Source: Aliidiomarina sp.
Lineage (GTDB): Bacteria; Pseudomonadota; Gammaproteobacteria; Enterobacterales; Alteromonadaceae
Direction of reading: 5' to 3'
NCBI RefSeq assembly: GCF_022565475.1
Contig: NZ_JAIUMR010000004.1
Span: 132,557 to 196,556, forward strand
DNA length: 64,000 nucleotides
Shown here: one piece after another, positions 27,877 to 38,596 of the stretch
How positions within the stretch are numbered: the stretch's first letter is position 1
How the letters are laid out: the number at the start of each line of letters is the position of its first letter
Program-made: the position numbers and the translations under genes
Notes under the pieces: generated by a model
The model's database searches: none
The model's input: the letters and a program-made list of their open reading frames with translations, nothing else
What the model was told of the DNA's origin: nothing

Positions 27877-30131
27877 ATGAATACGTCAATAAATACCCTA
27901 ACTCACCGCGGTCTGTCGTCCGCTTTTCGTTACCTGCTATTTTTGCTTTTACTTTGCAGCGTCAGTTTCAGTGTCAGCGCAAATAACGACACGGATCCAA
28001 TTCGCTTGCAGTACAACCAGTTCGACCAATTCATTCAACAACAGCAGGGGCAGCAAGCGCTGCAAGTTGCGCAGCAAATGATGCAATCCGCACCAAGTCA
28101 TCCGTTAACGGGCGTGGTACAAGCTCGCATCAATTTGCTCCGCAACAATTTGGCTGAAGCTCAGCTAATTTTGAACCAAATCTTAAATGCCTATCCGCAT
28201 CAGCCGCGACCATGTTCTTGGCCGAGCTAGAAAACTATCAAGGTCAGAAGCAAAATGCGCTGCGGCGCATTGATCTGGCCTTACAACAACATCCGGATGC
28301 AGGTTTTCTAGCCTCGATGGCGTTGAGGATATTGGCGCAACCACAGGACGCGCAACAACGTATCCCTTATCTACAACGGTTGGCGAGCACTGGCTCGGAG
28401 GCTGAACGCGCACAAGCGTATGCCGTTATCGGTGAAACTTACATGGGCTTAAAGCAAGCAAGTGCCGCAGCCGATGCTTTGCGTCAAAGTCTCGAGCTGC
28501 AACTGAATGCGAATGTAGCTTATGCGTTTGTGCAACAACTCGTTGTCGCTGGGCGCTATGGCGAAGCAATTGCTTATGCTGCGCTCGTGCGCAGTGAGTT
28601 TCCACAAGCACAAGCAAATGCGCTGCAACAACAGTGGGCAGCGCAGCTGCAGCAAGCGCAAACGGCAATAACGAGAACGATAAGCCCGATGCCAAATGCG
28701 GCAAAATTATCAGCGGGTGAACGTCAACAGGTAGAGAACATCATCAGCCAGCTGACTGCACAACCTCGACTGAATACGCTGCTGGTGATGCCCGGTCGGT
28801 GGAGTGGTCATGACGGACGTTATGGCGGATTGATTCGACCGACTGAAGGCGCATTATTAGCGTTAGCCCAAGCGGCAGTGACCCAAGCAAAATTTGGTAA
28901 CCTGGCCGAGGCAATGGCAATTTGTCAATCGCTCAGCGAGCGCGGGTTACGGATGATGACGCAGTTTCGTATCGCTCAAACCCTGCAAGCGCGGGGAGAA
29001 CGTGATCTAGCACAGCATTGGTATCAGCTTGCTGCGGTGACACTGGGGACCAATTGGCGCAGTGCGTTTCCGCAGCGCAGCTATAGTTCCTTATTAGACA
29101 CGGAGATCACGAATGCGAACAGCGCATGGATGGCGGGTATTGGTATTGATGTCACAACCTATACCTTGATGCAGGGGCAAAATCAGCGATTGGCTAATCA
29201 TTACGATGAATACATCAGCCTGAAAGCGATGCAATATGCGACATTGCATGCACTCGAAGGCGACTCTGCACTGAGTGCATTTTATCAACAGTCACACTTG
29301 CCGACGAGTGCGATATTCCGGTCTGCGTCGCGATTAAAGCAATTTGATTTTGCCGCTGCTGTTTGGTCACCCACACAGGTTACCCCGAGTGATACATTGT
29401 CAGCCTTGGGCGAGCTGCTGGAGGGTAAACGCCTGCGTGAAAGCGAAACAATCACGCGTCAGCAGTGGCAGCTCTATCAGCAGAAATTAGCAGCAGATGA
29501 CTATGAATTAAATAACATTTGGAACCCCGATTTTGACCAAGATATGTATTGGCTGAACCAGCACGCGAATTATCATGGGCGTAGTGGTCAAGCTTCGTTA
29601 GCGCAAGAAATTTATGCCTTTTTGGAAGGGATACCGCAATATCGCGATAAGGTCACCCGCTTCGATACGGATGAACAGATGTTCGATGACGCAACGCTCG
29701 CCCAGGCATTATCAGATATTCAGCGCGCCCCAGAAGAACTGGAGGAAAGTTTTATCAGTGACGTTCTGTGGGAACTTTATTTGCGTCGCCGCGCGGGAGA
29801 TATTTTGCGGGTAATAGCGCGGGTAGAAAATCGGCCAACTTTTGTACATTGGCAGACGCAGTGGATTTTGCGTGAGTTTGGTGTCGAAGGACTTGCACCG
29901 ACGGAAGCCGATCAATTCATCAACTATTATCTCAGCTCTGCACCGAGTGTCATCGCCACTCTTGAGGACAGTGGAAAAAGTGCTCGGTTGAGCGAGATGG
30001 CATATTGGCTGACGAAGTATCACAAGAACGCGGAGTTGTTACGACTGTTGGCTGAAACAAACGAACAGATTCCGCAAATGCTCATGCTCAATAGTCACCA
30101 AGTGGCTCTATTGGAGCGTTATGACTTGTAA
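27877..30131 (+). pseudogene. TPR-repeat exported protein, interrupted by a -1 frameshift
   Basis: Two open frames read as one gene. The first (ATG at 27877, or TTG at 27865) has a signal peptide with a core of LLFLLLLCSVSFSVSA followed by a TPR-like segment, and stops at 28230. The second, in another frame, opens at or before 28212 and continues the TPR pattern (FLAELENYQGQKQNALRRID) to 30131. In the first frame the protein degrades right at CAGCCGCGACCATG (about 28201-28214). Restoring one C after CAGCC would give ...HQPATMFLAELE... in a single frame of about 750 residues. The cause may be mutation, sequencing error or, less likely, programmed shift. The remainder has Ala/Gln-rich helical repeats but no enzyme motif I recognise. 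Confidence 0.7.
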
Positions 30132-30140
30132 CGGGCTTGT

Positions 30141-31112
30141 TTAAGCGACGCGCTCGACGGCCAAATGCGCGAGCGCTTTTAGCGCTTCTTTGTAGTCGTT
30201 ATCTGGGAATGCAGATAACGCTTCGATCGCTAAATCGCGTTGCTCGAGCGCTTTGTTGCGGGTGTACTCCAGCGCTTTGGTGTTTTTCATGATCGCGAGA
30301 ATAGGCTCGAGGGCGTCACGGCGGCCACCTTCTTCAATTGCACTACGAATCAATTCCGCATTCTCGGCATCGGTATTCCACATCGCATATAACAATGGCA
30401 GCGTTGGTTTGCCTTCGGCAAGGTCGTCGCCGGCATCTTTGCCCATGGTTTCAGCGTCTGAGGTGTAGTCGAGTAGGTCATCGACGAGTTGGAAGGCGTT
30501 GCCTAAATAACGACCGTAGTCGGCGGCTGCCTGTTCAACTTCAGCGGACTCACCCGCTAACACTGCGGCTAACTGCGTTGCCGCTTCAAACAGTTTTGCG
30601 GTTTTGCTGTAGATAACTTGAAAATACGAAGCTTCAGTCGTGGTCGGGTCATTGCAGTTCATCAACTGCAAGACTTCACCTTCGGCGATAATGTTGGTCG
30701 CGTCGGCAAGCACTTCAAGTACGCGCATACTTTCTGTTTTGACCATCAGCTGGAAAGCACGGGTATATAAAAAGTCACCGACTAAAACACTGGCCTCATT
30801 GCCAAATAAGGCGTTGGCTGTGTCGCGTCCACGCCGTGTCAGCGATTCGTCGACCACATCGTCATGGAGCAGCGTAGCGGTATGAATAAACTCAACAATG
30901 GCGGCAAGCAGGTGGTGTTTGTCGCCTTCATAGCCAAGTGCCCGCGCTGCTAATACCGCAAGTTGCGGCCGTAACCGTTTGCCACCGCTGTTGATGATAT
31001 AGAAGCCAAGCTGATTGATCAGCGCAACGTCCGAATTCAACTGGGCAGTGATAATGGTGTTAACCGCGTCCATATCCGCTTGATTGAGGGCGCGTACAGC
31101 CGCTAAATCCAT
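30141..31112 (-). CDS. ispB: Octaprenyl diphosphate synthase
   Basis: This all-trans polyprenyl diphosphate synthase makes the quinone side chain from FPP and IPP. The first Asp-rich motif is DDVVDE (about residue 84) and the second is DDLLDYTSD (about 210); GGKRLRP near the N-terminus binds IPP. Its length of 323 residues fits E. coli IspB. It is divergent from rplU, the conserved gammaproteobacterial arrangement. The stop lies 9 bases from the end of the convergent TPR gene. Confidence 0.95.
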   Translation of the reverse strand: MDLAAVRALNQADMDAVNTIITAQLNSDVALINQLGFYIINSGGKRLRPQLAVLAARALGYEGDKHHLLAAIVEFIHTATLLHDDVVDESLTRRGRDTANALFGNEASVLVGDFLYTRAFQLMVKTESMRVLEVLADATNIIAEGEVLQLMNCNDPTTTEASYFQVIYSKTAKLFEAATQLAAVLAGESAEVEQAAADYGRYLGNAFQLVDDLLDYTSDAETMGKDAGDDLAEGKPTLPLLYAMWNTDAENAELIRSAIEEGGRRDALEPILAIMKNTKALEYTRNKALEQRDLAIEALSAFPDNDYKEALKALAHLAVERVA

Positions 31113-31214
31113 GGTATAATCAGCTCGTCTTTACAGAAAATTTGCGGGTGATTTTACCTGATTTGAAAATTTCTGCCAGATTTCTTCACCTTTGATCATT
31201 TTTTGACTTTTTAC

Positions 31215-31243
31215 TTGCGTTGCTATCTGTTTTTCCGTAAAAT
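31215..31243 (+). promoter_or_regulatory. Probable rplU-rpmA promoter
   Basis: TTGCGT (31215-31220) and TAAAAT (31238-31243) are separated by 17 bases and lie about 50 bases upstream of the rplU start in the divergent ispB/rplU spacer. Confidence 0.5.
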
Positions 31244-31295
31244 CCGCGGCCTGAATTAAGTTTGTTGCGCCTGTACAAGGCATGTGGAGAATAAT

Positions 31296-31607
31296 ATGTA
31301 CGCGGTTTTTCAAAGTGGCGGTAAACAGCACCGTGTCACCGAGGGCCAGACCGTTCGCCTGGAAAAGCTCGAAGCAGCTACCGGTGATACAATCGAATTT
31401 GAGCAAGTGCTCATGCTCTCTGATGGTGAAAAAGTAACGATCGGTGCGCCTTTCGTTTCTGGTGGTAAAATTAAGGCTGAAGTTGTGACGCATGGCCGTG
31501 GTGATAAAGTGACGATCGTTAAGTTCCGTCGTCGTAAGCATCACCGTAAGCAGGCGGGTCACCGTCAGTGGTTCACTGAAGTGAAAATCACTGGCATCAG
31601 CGGTTAA
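31296..31607 (+). CDS. rplU: 50S ribosomal protein L21
   Basis: Primary rRNA-binding protein of the large subunit. The frame opens at 31284, but the ATG at 31296 with TGGAGA upstream gives [14 protein letters not shown] and exactly 103 residues, as in E. coli. The C-terminal basic stretch [16 protein letters not shown] is diagnostic. It is followed 15 bases later by rpmA. Confidence 0.97.
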   Translation: MYAVFQSGGKQHRVTEGQTVRLEKLEAATGDTIEFEQVLMLSDGEKVTIGAPFVSGGKIKAEVVTHGRGDKVTIVKFRRRKHHRKQAGHRQWFTEVKITGISG

Positions 31608-31622
31608 GAGGAGTAGAGACAC

Positions 31623-31880
31623 ATGGCACACAAAAAAGCTGGTGGTTCAACTAAAAACGGTCGTGATTCAGAAAGCAAACGCTTAGGTGTTAAGCGTTAC
31701 GGCGGTGAATCAGTATTGGCCGGTAACATCTTGGTGCGTCAGCGGGGCACCAAATTCCACGCAGGCGACAACGTAGGTCTAGGTCGTGACCACACTTTGT
31801 TCGCTAAAGTAGACGGTAAAGTTACCTTCGAAACTCGTGGACCACAAAACCGGAAATTCATCAGCGTTCACGCTGACTAA
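31623..31880 (+). CDS. rpmA: 50S ribosomal protein L27
   Basis: 85 residues beginning [20 protein letters not shown], the standard gammaproteobacterial N-terminus that reaches into the peptidyl-transferase centre, with no cleavable extension. AGGAG lies upstream. It is co-transcribed with rplU and followed by a strong terminator. Confidence 0.98.
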   Translation: MAHKKAGGSTKNGRDSESKRLGVKRYGGESVLAGNILVRQRGTKFHAGDNVGLGRDHTLFAKVDGKVTFETRGPQNRKFISVHAD

Positions 31881-31898
31881 TACTGCAAAGTATTTCCG

Positions 31899-31930
31899 GA
31901 AAAACCCCGCCATTGTGCGGGGTTTTTTGT
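31899..31930 (+). terminator. Rho-independent terminator of rplU-rpmA
   Basis: Stem AAAACCCCGC/GCGGGGTTTT with loop CATTGT and a T-run, about 20 bases after the rpmA stop. It separates the ribosomal genes from obg. Confidence 0.9.
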
Positions 31931-31942
31931 ATACTTAAGTAA

Positions 31943-33157
<1,215 letters not shown>

Positions 33158-33163
33158 ATAGAG

Positions 33164-33197
33164 CGGCAGCGTGCCTTTTGGCAGCTGCCGTTTTTTA
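33164..33197 (+). terminator. Rho-independent terminator of obgE
   Basis: Stem CGGCAGC/GCTGCCG extended by an inner TGCC/GGCA pair around loop TTTT, followed by six T. It starts 6 bases after the stop. Confidence 0.85.
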
Positions 33198-33258
33198 TTG
33201 GCGAAAATACGTTACAATACAGTTTCTTGCGGACAAACAATAATAACGAGTGACGCAT

Positions 33259-33768
33259 ATGCACATTTCCCTCATTGCCGCGATGGCGCACAATCGCGTC
33301 ATCGGCAAACACGGTGACATGCCGTGGCACCTTCCCGGTGAATTGCAATACTTTAAAAGCCTGACCATAGGCAAGCCCATTGTCATGGGGCGCAAGACCT
33401 TCGAATCGATCGGTCGACCGTTATCGGGACGCCACAATATCGTCATTAGCCGCACCGCAGAAAACTTACCTTCAGAAGTGACCCATGTTTCATCACCCGA
33501 AGCGGCAATCCGTGCAGCGAAGCTGCGCGCGGAGGAAGAAGGCGTTCAATTAGAAGAGTTAATGGTGATTGGCGGTGGTCAAATTTATGCGGCGTTCTTA
33601 CCCATGGCGACACGGCTCTATTTGACGCATATTGATTTAAACGTCGATGGCGACACTTGGTTTCCTGAGTACCACCCAGAACAGTGGCAACGGACGCTGT
33701 TGCGGAATCAAGCGGTCGACACCGAAAACTCCCTAGCCTATCAAGGCTATTTATATGAAAAAAAGTAA
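33259..33768 (+). CDS. folA: Dihydrofolate reductase
   Basis: This enzyme reduces dihydrofolate with NADPH, recycling the folate oxidised by ThyA (56670-57503). The frame opens at a GTG (33250), but the ATG at 33259 gives the canonical MHISLIAAMAHNRVIG. Seen motifs are DMPWHLPGE with the catalytic Asp/Trp region, VMGRKTFESIGRPLSGR and IGGGQIY. Its length of 169 residues is normal. Confidence 0.95.
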   Translation: MHISLIAAMAHNRVIGKHGDMPWHLPGELQYFKSLTIGKPIVMGRKTFESIGRPLSGRHNIVISRTAENLPSEVTHVSSPEAAIRAAKLRAEEEGVQLEELMVIGGGQIYAAFLPMATRLYLTHIDLNVDGDTWFPEYHPEQWQRTLLRNQAVDTENSLAYQGYLYEKK

Positions 33769-33799
33769 GTTATTAGTACAACAATAAGTGAGAATAACA

Positions 33800-35278
33800 A
33801 TGGTAACACTCTCAAGAACGGCGATGAGCATAGTCGCGGCAACGGCACTTGTTGTGCTTCACGCCGCGAGCAACTCTGCCATGGCAAGCAATCAGCGCTT
33901 GGTCATGGAGCCTTGTCATGTACAAGGACTTGCCGAACAAGTGGAATGCGGTTTCTATACCGTGCCTGAAAATTATGCCGAGCCTCAAGGCCGCACCCTC
34001 GACTTATACGTGGTGCGTTTGCCCGCAGTGAGTTCGGGACGGACCAGCGACCCAGTGTTCTTTCTTGCGGGTGGGCCAGGCCAAGCTGCGACGGAACTCA
34101 CTTCTGTCGTTGCGCAGCTTTTCCGCGACGTGCGGCAAACACGCGATATTATCCTCGTTGACCAACGTGGTACTGGACAGTCCAACCCGCTTGAGTGTCC
34201 GTTAGGCGATTTAGGCGACATGTTGGTTCCAGACGACCAAGTTGACCTGACCGGCATTGCTGCTGGCTGCGCGGCGGATATTCAAAGCCAACAGGATATT
34301 GACTTTCAACACTACAATACAGTCAACGCAATTCGCGATTTCGATAGTGTCCGGGCTGCATTGGGCTATCAGCAGGTCAATTTATATGGCGGTTCTTATG
34401 GCACGCGCGCCGGCCTTGTTTGGATGCGAGAGAAACCAGAGTCATTGCGCAGTGTAGTACTTGACGGCCTCGCACCAACGCAAGTGGTGATTGGCCCGTT
34501 CGGGACCTTTAGCCAACGCGCGTTTGACATTATGAACGCGGATTGTGCTGCCCAAGAAGGCTGTTTAGAAGAATTTGGCGATATCAGCGCAACCTACTAT
34601 GCACTGCGCGAACAGCTACTTGAACAGCCGCAGCGTTTGACCATTCGTGATGCCCGAAGTGACGAGCCACATGAAGTATTGGTGACCGCAACACGATTAG
34701 CCAGTATTTTGCGCGCCGCACTTTATTCACCGCGCTCACGGCAGCTGATGCCGCTAGCGATTCGCGAAGCGGCAAACGGCAACTGGCGACCCATTAGCGG
34801 TTTAGCGGGCAGCTTTGAGACCAATTCACCTTTGTACATGGGCTTGATGATGTCCGTGTTGTGCCAAGAAGACTTACCGCGAGCCGACGCCGAGCTATTG
34901 GCGCGTGATGCCGATAACCGTTTTATTGGCGGCAGTGTCGCCCGTGAGTTTCAACGCATGTGTGACGGTTGGCCGGTCGAGCAGTTAGCAGGCACTGCGC
35001 ACGCGGAGCCAGTCCATAGCACCATTCCAACGTTACTGTTGTCAGGACGACAAGATCCAGTAACGCCACCTGAATGGGGTGATTTAGCCGCAGAAACTTT
35101 ACCCAACAGCCAGCACTTTGTCGCTGAACACGGTGGCCACACGATTTTCAGCCACACTTGTGCCAATCGCATGATCGACCGCTTTTTACAGAATCCTTCG
35201 GCGGAAGTGGATGGCACATGTTTAGAGCAAACGCGGTTGTTACCGTTTGTACGCAACGTTAACGCAGCGGGGATGTAA
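33800..35278 (+). CDS. Exported alpha/beta hydrolase, S33 tripeptidyl-aminopeptidase-like
   Basis: The GTG at 33788 is possible, but the ATG at 33800 with GTGAG upstream begins a good signal peptide (cleavage near SAMA-SN). Catalytic elements are FFLAGGPGQA (oxyanion loop), LVDQRGTGQS, the nucleophile elbow GGSYGTRA (about residue 196), the Asp in LLSGRQDPVTPP and the His in AEHGGHTIF. Eight or so Cys may form disulfides. C-terminal TAP-like region is present. It probably cleaves N-terminal residues of peptides in the periplasm. It ends 2 bases before the ABC ATPase gene and may be co-transcribed with the exporter. Confidence 0.85.
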   Translation: MVTLSRTAMSIVAATALVVLHAASNSAMASNQRLVMEPCHVQGLAEQVECGFYTVPENYAEPQGRTLDLYVVRLPAVSSGRTSDPVFFLAGGPGQAATELTSVVAQLFRDVRQTRDIILVDQRGTGQSNPLECPLGDLGDMLVPDDQVDLTGIAAGCAADIQSQQDIDFQHYNTVNAIRDFDSVRAALGYQQVNLYGGSYGTRAGLVWMREKPESLRSVVLDGLAPTQVVIGPFGTFSQRAFDIMNADCAAQEGCLEEFGDISATYYALREQLLEQPQRLTIRDARSDEPHEVLVTATRLASILRAALYSPRSRQLMPLAIREAANGNWRPISGLAGSFETNSPLYMGLMMSVLCQEDLPRADAELLARDADNRFIGGSVAREFQRMCDGWPVEQLAGTAHAEPVHSTIPTLLLSGRQDPVTPPEWGDLAAETLPNSQHFVAEHGGHTIFSHTCANRMIDRFLQNPSAEVDGTCLEQTRLLPFVRNVNAAGM

Positions 35279-35280
35279 GC

Positions 35281-36015
35281 ATGATTACTACACAAGGACT
35301 CGAGAAGTCTTATAAAGACGTGAAAGCGCTGCGTGGTTTGTCGTTCGAGGCAAAAGACGGCGAGATTACTGGTTTATTGGGCCCGAACGGCGCCGGTAAA
35401 ACCACCTGTTTACGCAGTATCTATGGTTTAATTCATGCCGACCAAGGCACCGCAATGGTCGACCAAATTGATGCCAGTCAGGAGCCATTAGAAGTGCGTC
35501 GCCGCATTGGTATCTTTCCTGATAAATTCGGTTTGCAAGAACGGTTAACGGCCCGCGAGCATATTGCTTATTTTGCCGCATTACATGGTTTACATGGAAA
35601 AACCGGTGCAGAGGCGGTGCAGAAAGTCATCGATGACTTGGGCATGCAGGATATTGCCGATCGCAAGACCGCTGGGTTTTCCCAAGGTCAACGCATGAAA
35701 GTCGCGCTTGGCCAAGCCATTGTGCACCAACCACAAAACTTAATCCTCGACGAGCCCAGCCGAGGCCTTGACGTGATGAGCACGCGCATATTGCGCGAGC
35801 TTTTATACCGTTTGCGTGAACAGGGGCGCTGTATCTTGTTCTCCAGCCATGTCATGCAAGAAGTCGCGGCACTCTGTGACCGCGTTGTGATCATGGTCGC
35901 AGGACAGGTCGTGGCGGAAGGTACACCACAGGAACTGTGTGAACGTACTGGCCAAAGCAGCTTTGAAGAAGCCTTTGTGCAGTTAATCGGAACCGAAGAG
36001 GGCATCATGCTATGA
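35281..36015 (+). CDS. natA: ABC exporter ATP-binding subunit (NatA-like)
   Basis: 244 residues. Walker A is GPNGAGKTT, the signature is GFSQGQRMK (a Q-variant of LSGGQ), Walker B is LILDEPSRGLD, and the switch His is in FSSHVMQE. Similarity in arrangement is to NatA of sodium-extruding or CcmA-type ABC-2 exporters. It overlaps the permease gene by 4 bases (ATGA). The substrate is not established. Confidence 0.87.
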   Translation: MITTQGLEKSYKDVKALRGLSFEAKDGEITGLLGPNGAGKTTCLRSIYGLIHADQGTAMVDQIDASQEPLEVRRRIGIFPDKFGLQERLTAREHIAYFAALHGLHGKTGAEAVQKVIDDLGMQDIADRKTAGFSQGQRMKVALGQAIVHQPQNLILDEPSRGLDVMSTRILRELLYRLREQGRCILFSSHVMQEVAALCDRVVIMVAGQVVAEGTPQELCERTGQSSFEEAFVQLIGTEEGIML

Positions 36016-37154
36016 AATCGCTATTTTTTACTATTTGGCGCAAAGAAATGCTCGATGCCATTCGGGATCGCCGCAGCCTGATGGCTGCTATGTCGTACGC
36101 GTTTTTTGGACCGGTGCTCATGGCCGTTGCGTTTATGGCAATTATTAATGATGCGGTGTCTGAGAGCGATGTCTACGTCAATATCGAAGGCGCCGAACAT
36201 GCGCCGGCGTTCGTTGATTTTCTCAATTCGCGCCGTGTCTTTGCCGGCACGGAAGAGAATAAGGCACGTGATATCGACGTGATTATTCCAGACGATTACC
36301 AAGCCAAATTGGCGCGCGCGGAAATGATTGAAATTATCGTCCGTGCCGACTATTCAGTGCGCAGCGACAGCAGTCAACGCAACCGTGTTGAGTCCGCAAT
36401 TCGCGAGTACAGTAGTACCATTGCCGCGCAACGTTTGACCTTGCGTGGCGTCAGTGCCGAAGTGATTCGTCCGTTGGTTGTCGACAAACAAGACACGGCA
36501 ACGAAAGAGTCGCGTGCCGCTTTGATTTTGGGCACCGTCATGGTGTTTGTGTTAATGGCTATTTTCTTCTCGGGCATGAACGTGGCGATCGATACGAGCG
36601 CTGGTGAACGAGAGCGTAATTCACTGGAGTTCCTACTGGCGCAACCCATACCTACCCATTGGTTAGTCATGGCGAAAGCCGGAGCAGCAGCGACCTTTGC
36701 GTTTGTTGGTGCAGTGCTGAGTATCTTGATGATCCCCTTGGTGTTCGTGTTTGTACCATTGGAAAAACTCGGCATTGAGTTTAGTTTGTCTGCTGCGAGC
36801 CAAGTGCAAATGATCGTGACACTGATACCGCTGGCGCTGTTGGCGAGTATTTTGCAGCTTTTTGTTAGTTTTCGGGCGAAGTCGTTCAAAGAAGCTCAAA
36901 CCTATATCTCGCTGGTCATGTTCATTCCAGTCGCCGTGATTTTCGGTATCGAATTTAGCCGCGTCGAGCACCCGTTACTGAGCGTATTGCCGGTGACATC
37001 TCAACACCAAGTGCTGCTGAATACCATTGGCGGGCAAGCGATTAACTGGCTACATGTCGGTGCTGGAGCTCTCGTGACCTTGGCATTGACCGCCCTACTG
37101 GTTTGGGTAGTGACGCGCATGCTGAAAAGTGAAAAAGTGATCTTTGGTTTATAA
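36012..37154 (+). CDS. natB: ABC exporter permease (NatB-like, ABC-2 type)
   Basis: 380 residues with one N-terminal helix (about 25-48), a large extracytoplasmic segment (about 50-170), and five to six helices in the C-terminal half. KEMLDAIRDRRSLM and SAGERERNSLEFLLAQP are hallmarks of NatB/YhaP-type ABC-2 permeases. It partners the upstream ATPase. Na+ export is the known role of the family prototype; other substrates are possible. The pair plus the S33 hydrolase recalls links between NatB-like exporters and peptide handling. Confidence 0.82.
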   Translation: MKSLFFTIWRKEMLDAIRDRRSLMAAMSYAFFGPVLMAVAFMAIINDAVSESDVYVNIEGAEHAPAFVDFLNSRRVFAGTEENKARDIDVIIPDDYQAKLARAEMIEIIVRADYSVRSDSSQRNRVESAIREYSSTIAAQRLTLRGVSAEVIRPLVVDKQDTATKESRAALILGTVMVFVLMAIFFSGMNVAIDTSAGERERNSLEFLLAQPIPTHWLVMAKAGAAATFAFVGAVLSILMIPLVFVFVPLEKLGIEFSLSAASQVQMIVTLIPLALLASILQLFVSFRAKSFKEAQTYISLVMFIPVAVIFGIEFSRVEHPLLSVLPVTSQHQVLLNTIGGQAINWLHVGAGALVTLALTALLVWVVTRMLKSEKVIFGL

Positions 37155-37181
37155 ATGCGAACATTCAAATAGGGATTGTCC

Positions 37182-38510
37182 ATGTATGATCCACTGACCA
37201 GTAAAGCCATACCTGCCTTTCACGAGGCAGGCATGGCGACCTACTGGCAAGCAGTGACACCGTTTCCGGATACGGACTCGGTGGCCCTGCCGGCACAAGC
37301 CGACATCGTCGTCATTGGTGCTGGCTATACCGGTCTTAATGCAGCTGTTACGTTAGCCCGAGACTACAACAAGCATGTTGTTTTATTGGAAGCGGGCAGC
37401 ATCGGTGCCGGCGCAAGTTCACGAAATGCTGGCTTTTTACTGCCGGGCAGCGGCCGTTTAGGGTTTCAAGACTACCGTAAAAAATTTGGTGAGGACGTTG
37501 CTCAAGCGGTGCAAAATGAATTCGCCGCCAGTATTGCCCACGTTCACCAAGCCATCGACGACAGTGACTATCATTGTGACTTCACCCATGCGCGCTACTT
37601 GCGCGTCGCGCATAATTCCAAAGCAGCACAGATCTTACACGACCAACAGCCTGCATATGAACCCACCTTGCTCGATGCCGAATGGCTGACGGCAGAATCG
37701 TTAAAACAACAGATTCCTGGCTTGCCTTGGGGACATGGCGGATTAGCCTTAACGCCAGCAGCAGCGTTAAACCCGCGTGCATTAACCGCGGTGTATTTAG
37801 AGCAAGCAAAGCAGGCCGGCGTTACTATCGTCAGCGGCCACCCCGTCACACATTGGCAAGCGCTCGGCGATGGCACGCACCAGCTGGAAGCCGCAGGCTC
37901 AAGCATACGCTGCCGACAAGCATTAGTCTGTACAAATGGCTATTTACCGAGTCAGCCATTTGCCGATATCGCCCAGCGCCAGTTTCCGGTGTTATCGAGT
38001 ATCTTGGTAAGTCGGCCATTGAACGCAGTCGAGCAACAAATGCTCGGCTTGACCGTGAATGATTTGGTGATGGATACGCGCCTACTGAAATATTATTACC
38101 GCCTCCTACCTGACGGTCGGATTCTCTTCGGCGGACGCGGTGCTGTGCGCGGTAAAGACGCCGAAAGCGGACGCCAGCGACAACGACTCGAGCGTGCCTT
38201 GGTGCAAACCTTCCCACAACTGGACGGGCTATATGCGGACTATTTTTGGAGTGGCTGGATTTCAGTTGCACTCGACTCGATACCACGGGTCTTCAGTCCG
38301 AGTCCAGGGGTGTATACGAGCGCAGGTTATTGCGGAGCCGGTGTTGCCTTTGCAAGTTTAGCGGGTAAGCGTTTAGCTCAACTCGCTGCTGGAGAGACCT
38401 TGCCAGCCTTACCGTTTTATCAGACTCCGTTACCGAAATACCCAATGCCGCAGCTGCGGCGCGTTGCGCTTCGGGGCTTGTATCAGTGGCAACGCTGGTT
38501 TGGCTCGTAA
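37182..38510 (+). CDS. FAD-dependent amine/amino-acid oxidoreductase (DAO family)
   Basis: 443 residues or so from the ATG at 37182, which has AGGGAT upstream; a TTG at 37176 is less likely. The FAD-binding Rossmann motif is VVIGAGYTGLNAAVTLA followed by LLEAGSIGAGASSRNAG. The C-terminal FAD contact is GYCGAGVAFASLAGK. This resembles PuuB-type gamma-glutamylputrescine oxidases and related YeeF/OrdL enzymes acting on secondary amines. It stands alone, so the substrate is unknown. Confidence 0.82.
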   Translation: MYDPLTSKAIPAFHEAGMATYWQAVTPFPDTDSVALPAQADIVVIGAGYTGLNAAVTLARDYNKHVVLLEAGSIGAGASSRNAGFLLPGSGRLGFQDYRKKFGEDVAQAVQNEFAASIAHVHQAIDDSDYHCDFTHARYLRVAHNSKAAQILHDQQPAYEPTLLDAEWLTAESLKQQIPGLPWGHGGLALTPAAALNPRALTAVYLEQAKQAGVTIVSGHPVTHWQALGDGTHQLEAAGSSIRCRQALVCTNGYLPSQPFADIAQRQFPVLSSILVSRPLNAVEQQMLGLTVNDLVMDTRLLKYYYRLLPDGRILFGGRGAVRGKDAESGRQRQRLERALVQTFPQLDGLYADYFWSGWISVALDSIPRVFSPSPGVYTSAGYCGAGVAFASLAGKRLAQLAAGETLPALPFYQTPLPKYPMPQLRRVALRGLYQWQRWFGS

Positions 38511-38596
38511 CCTACGCATTTTGAGCTTGAATTCTGGACGTAAAAGTCCTTATGCATTGTGCGCCAGCTAGGTCATCAGTATTGACCGTACCAGGA

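Noticed and set aside
30141..31885. Minus-strand frame at 31131-31631 opposite rplU
   Set aside because: rplU is certain; the antisense peptide has no family features and would be its complement.
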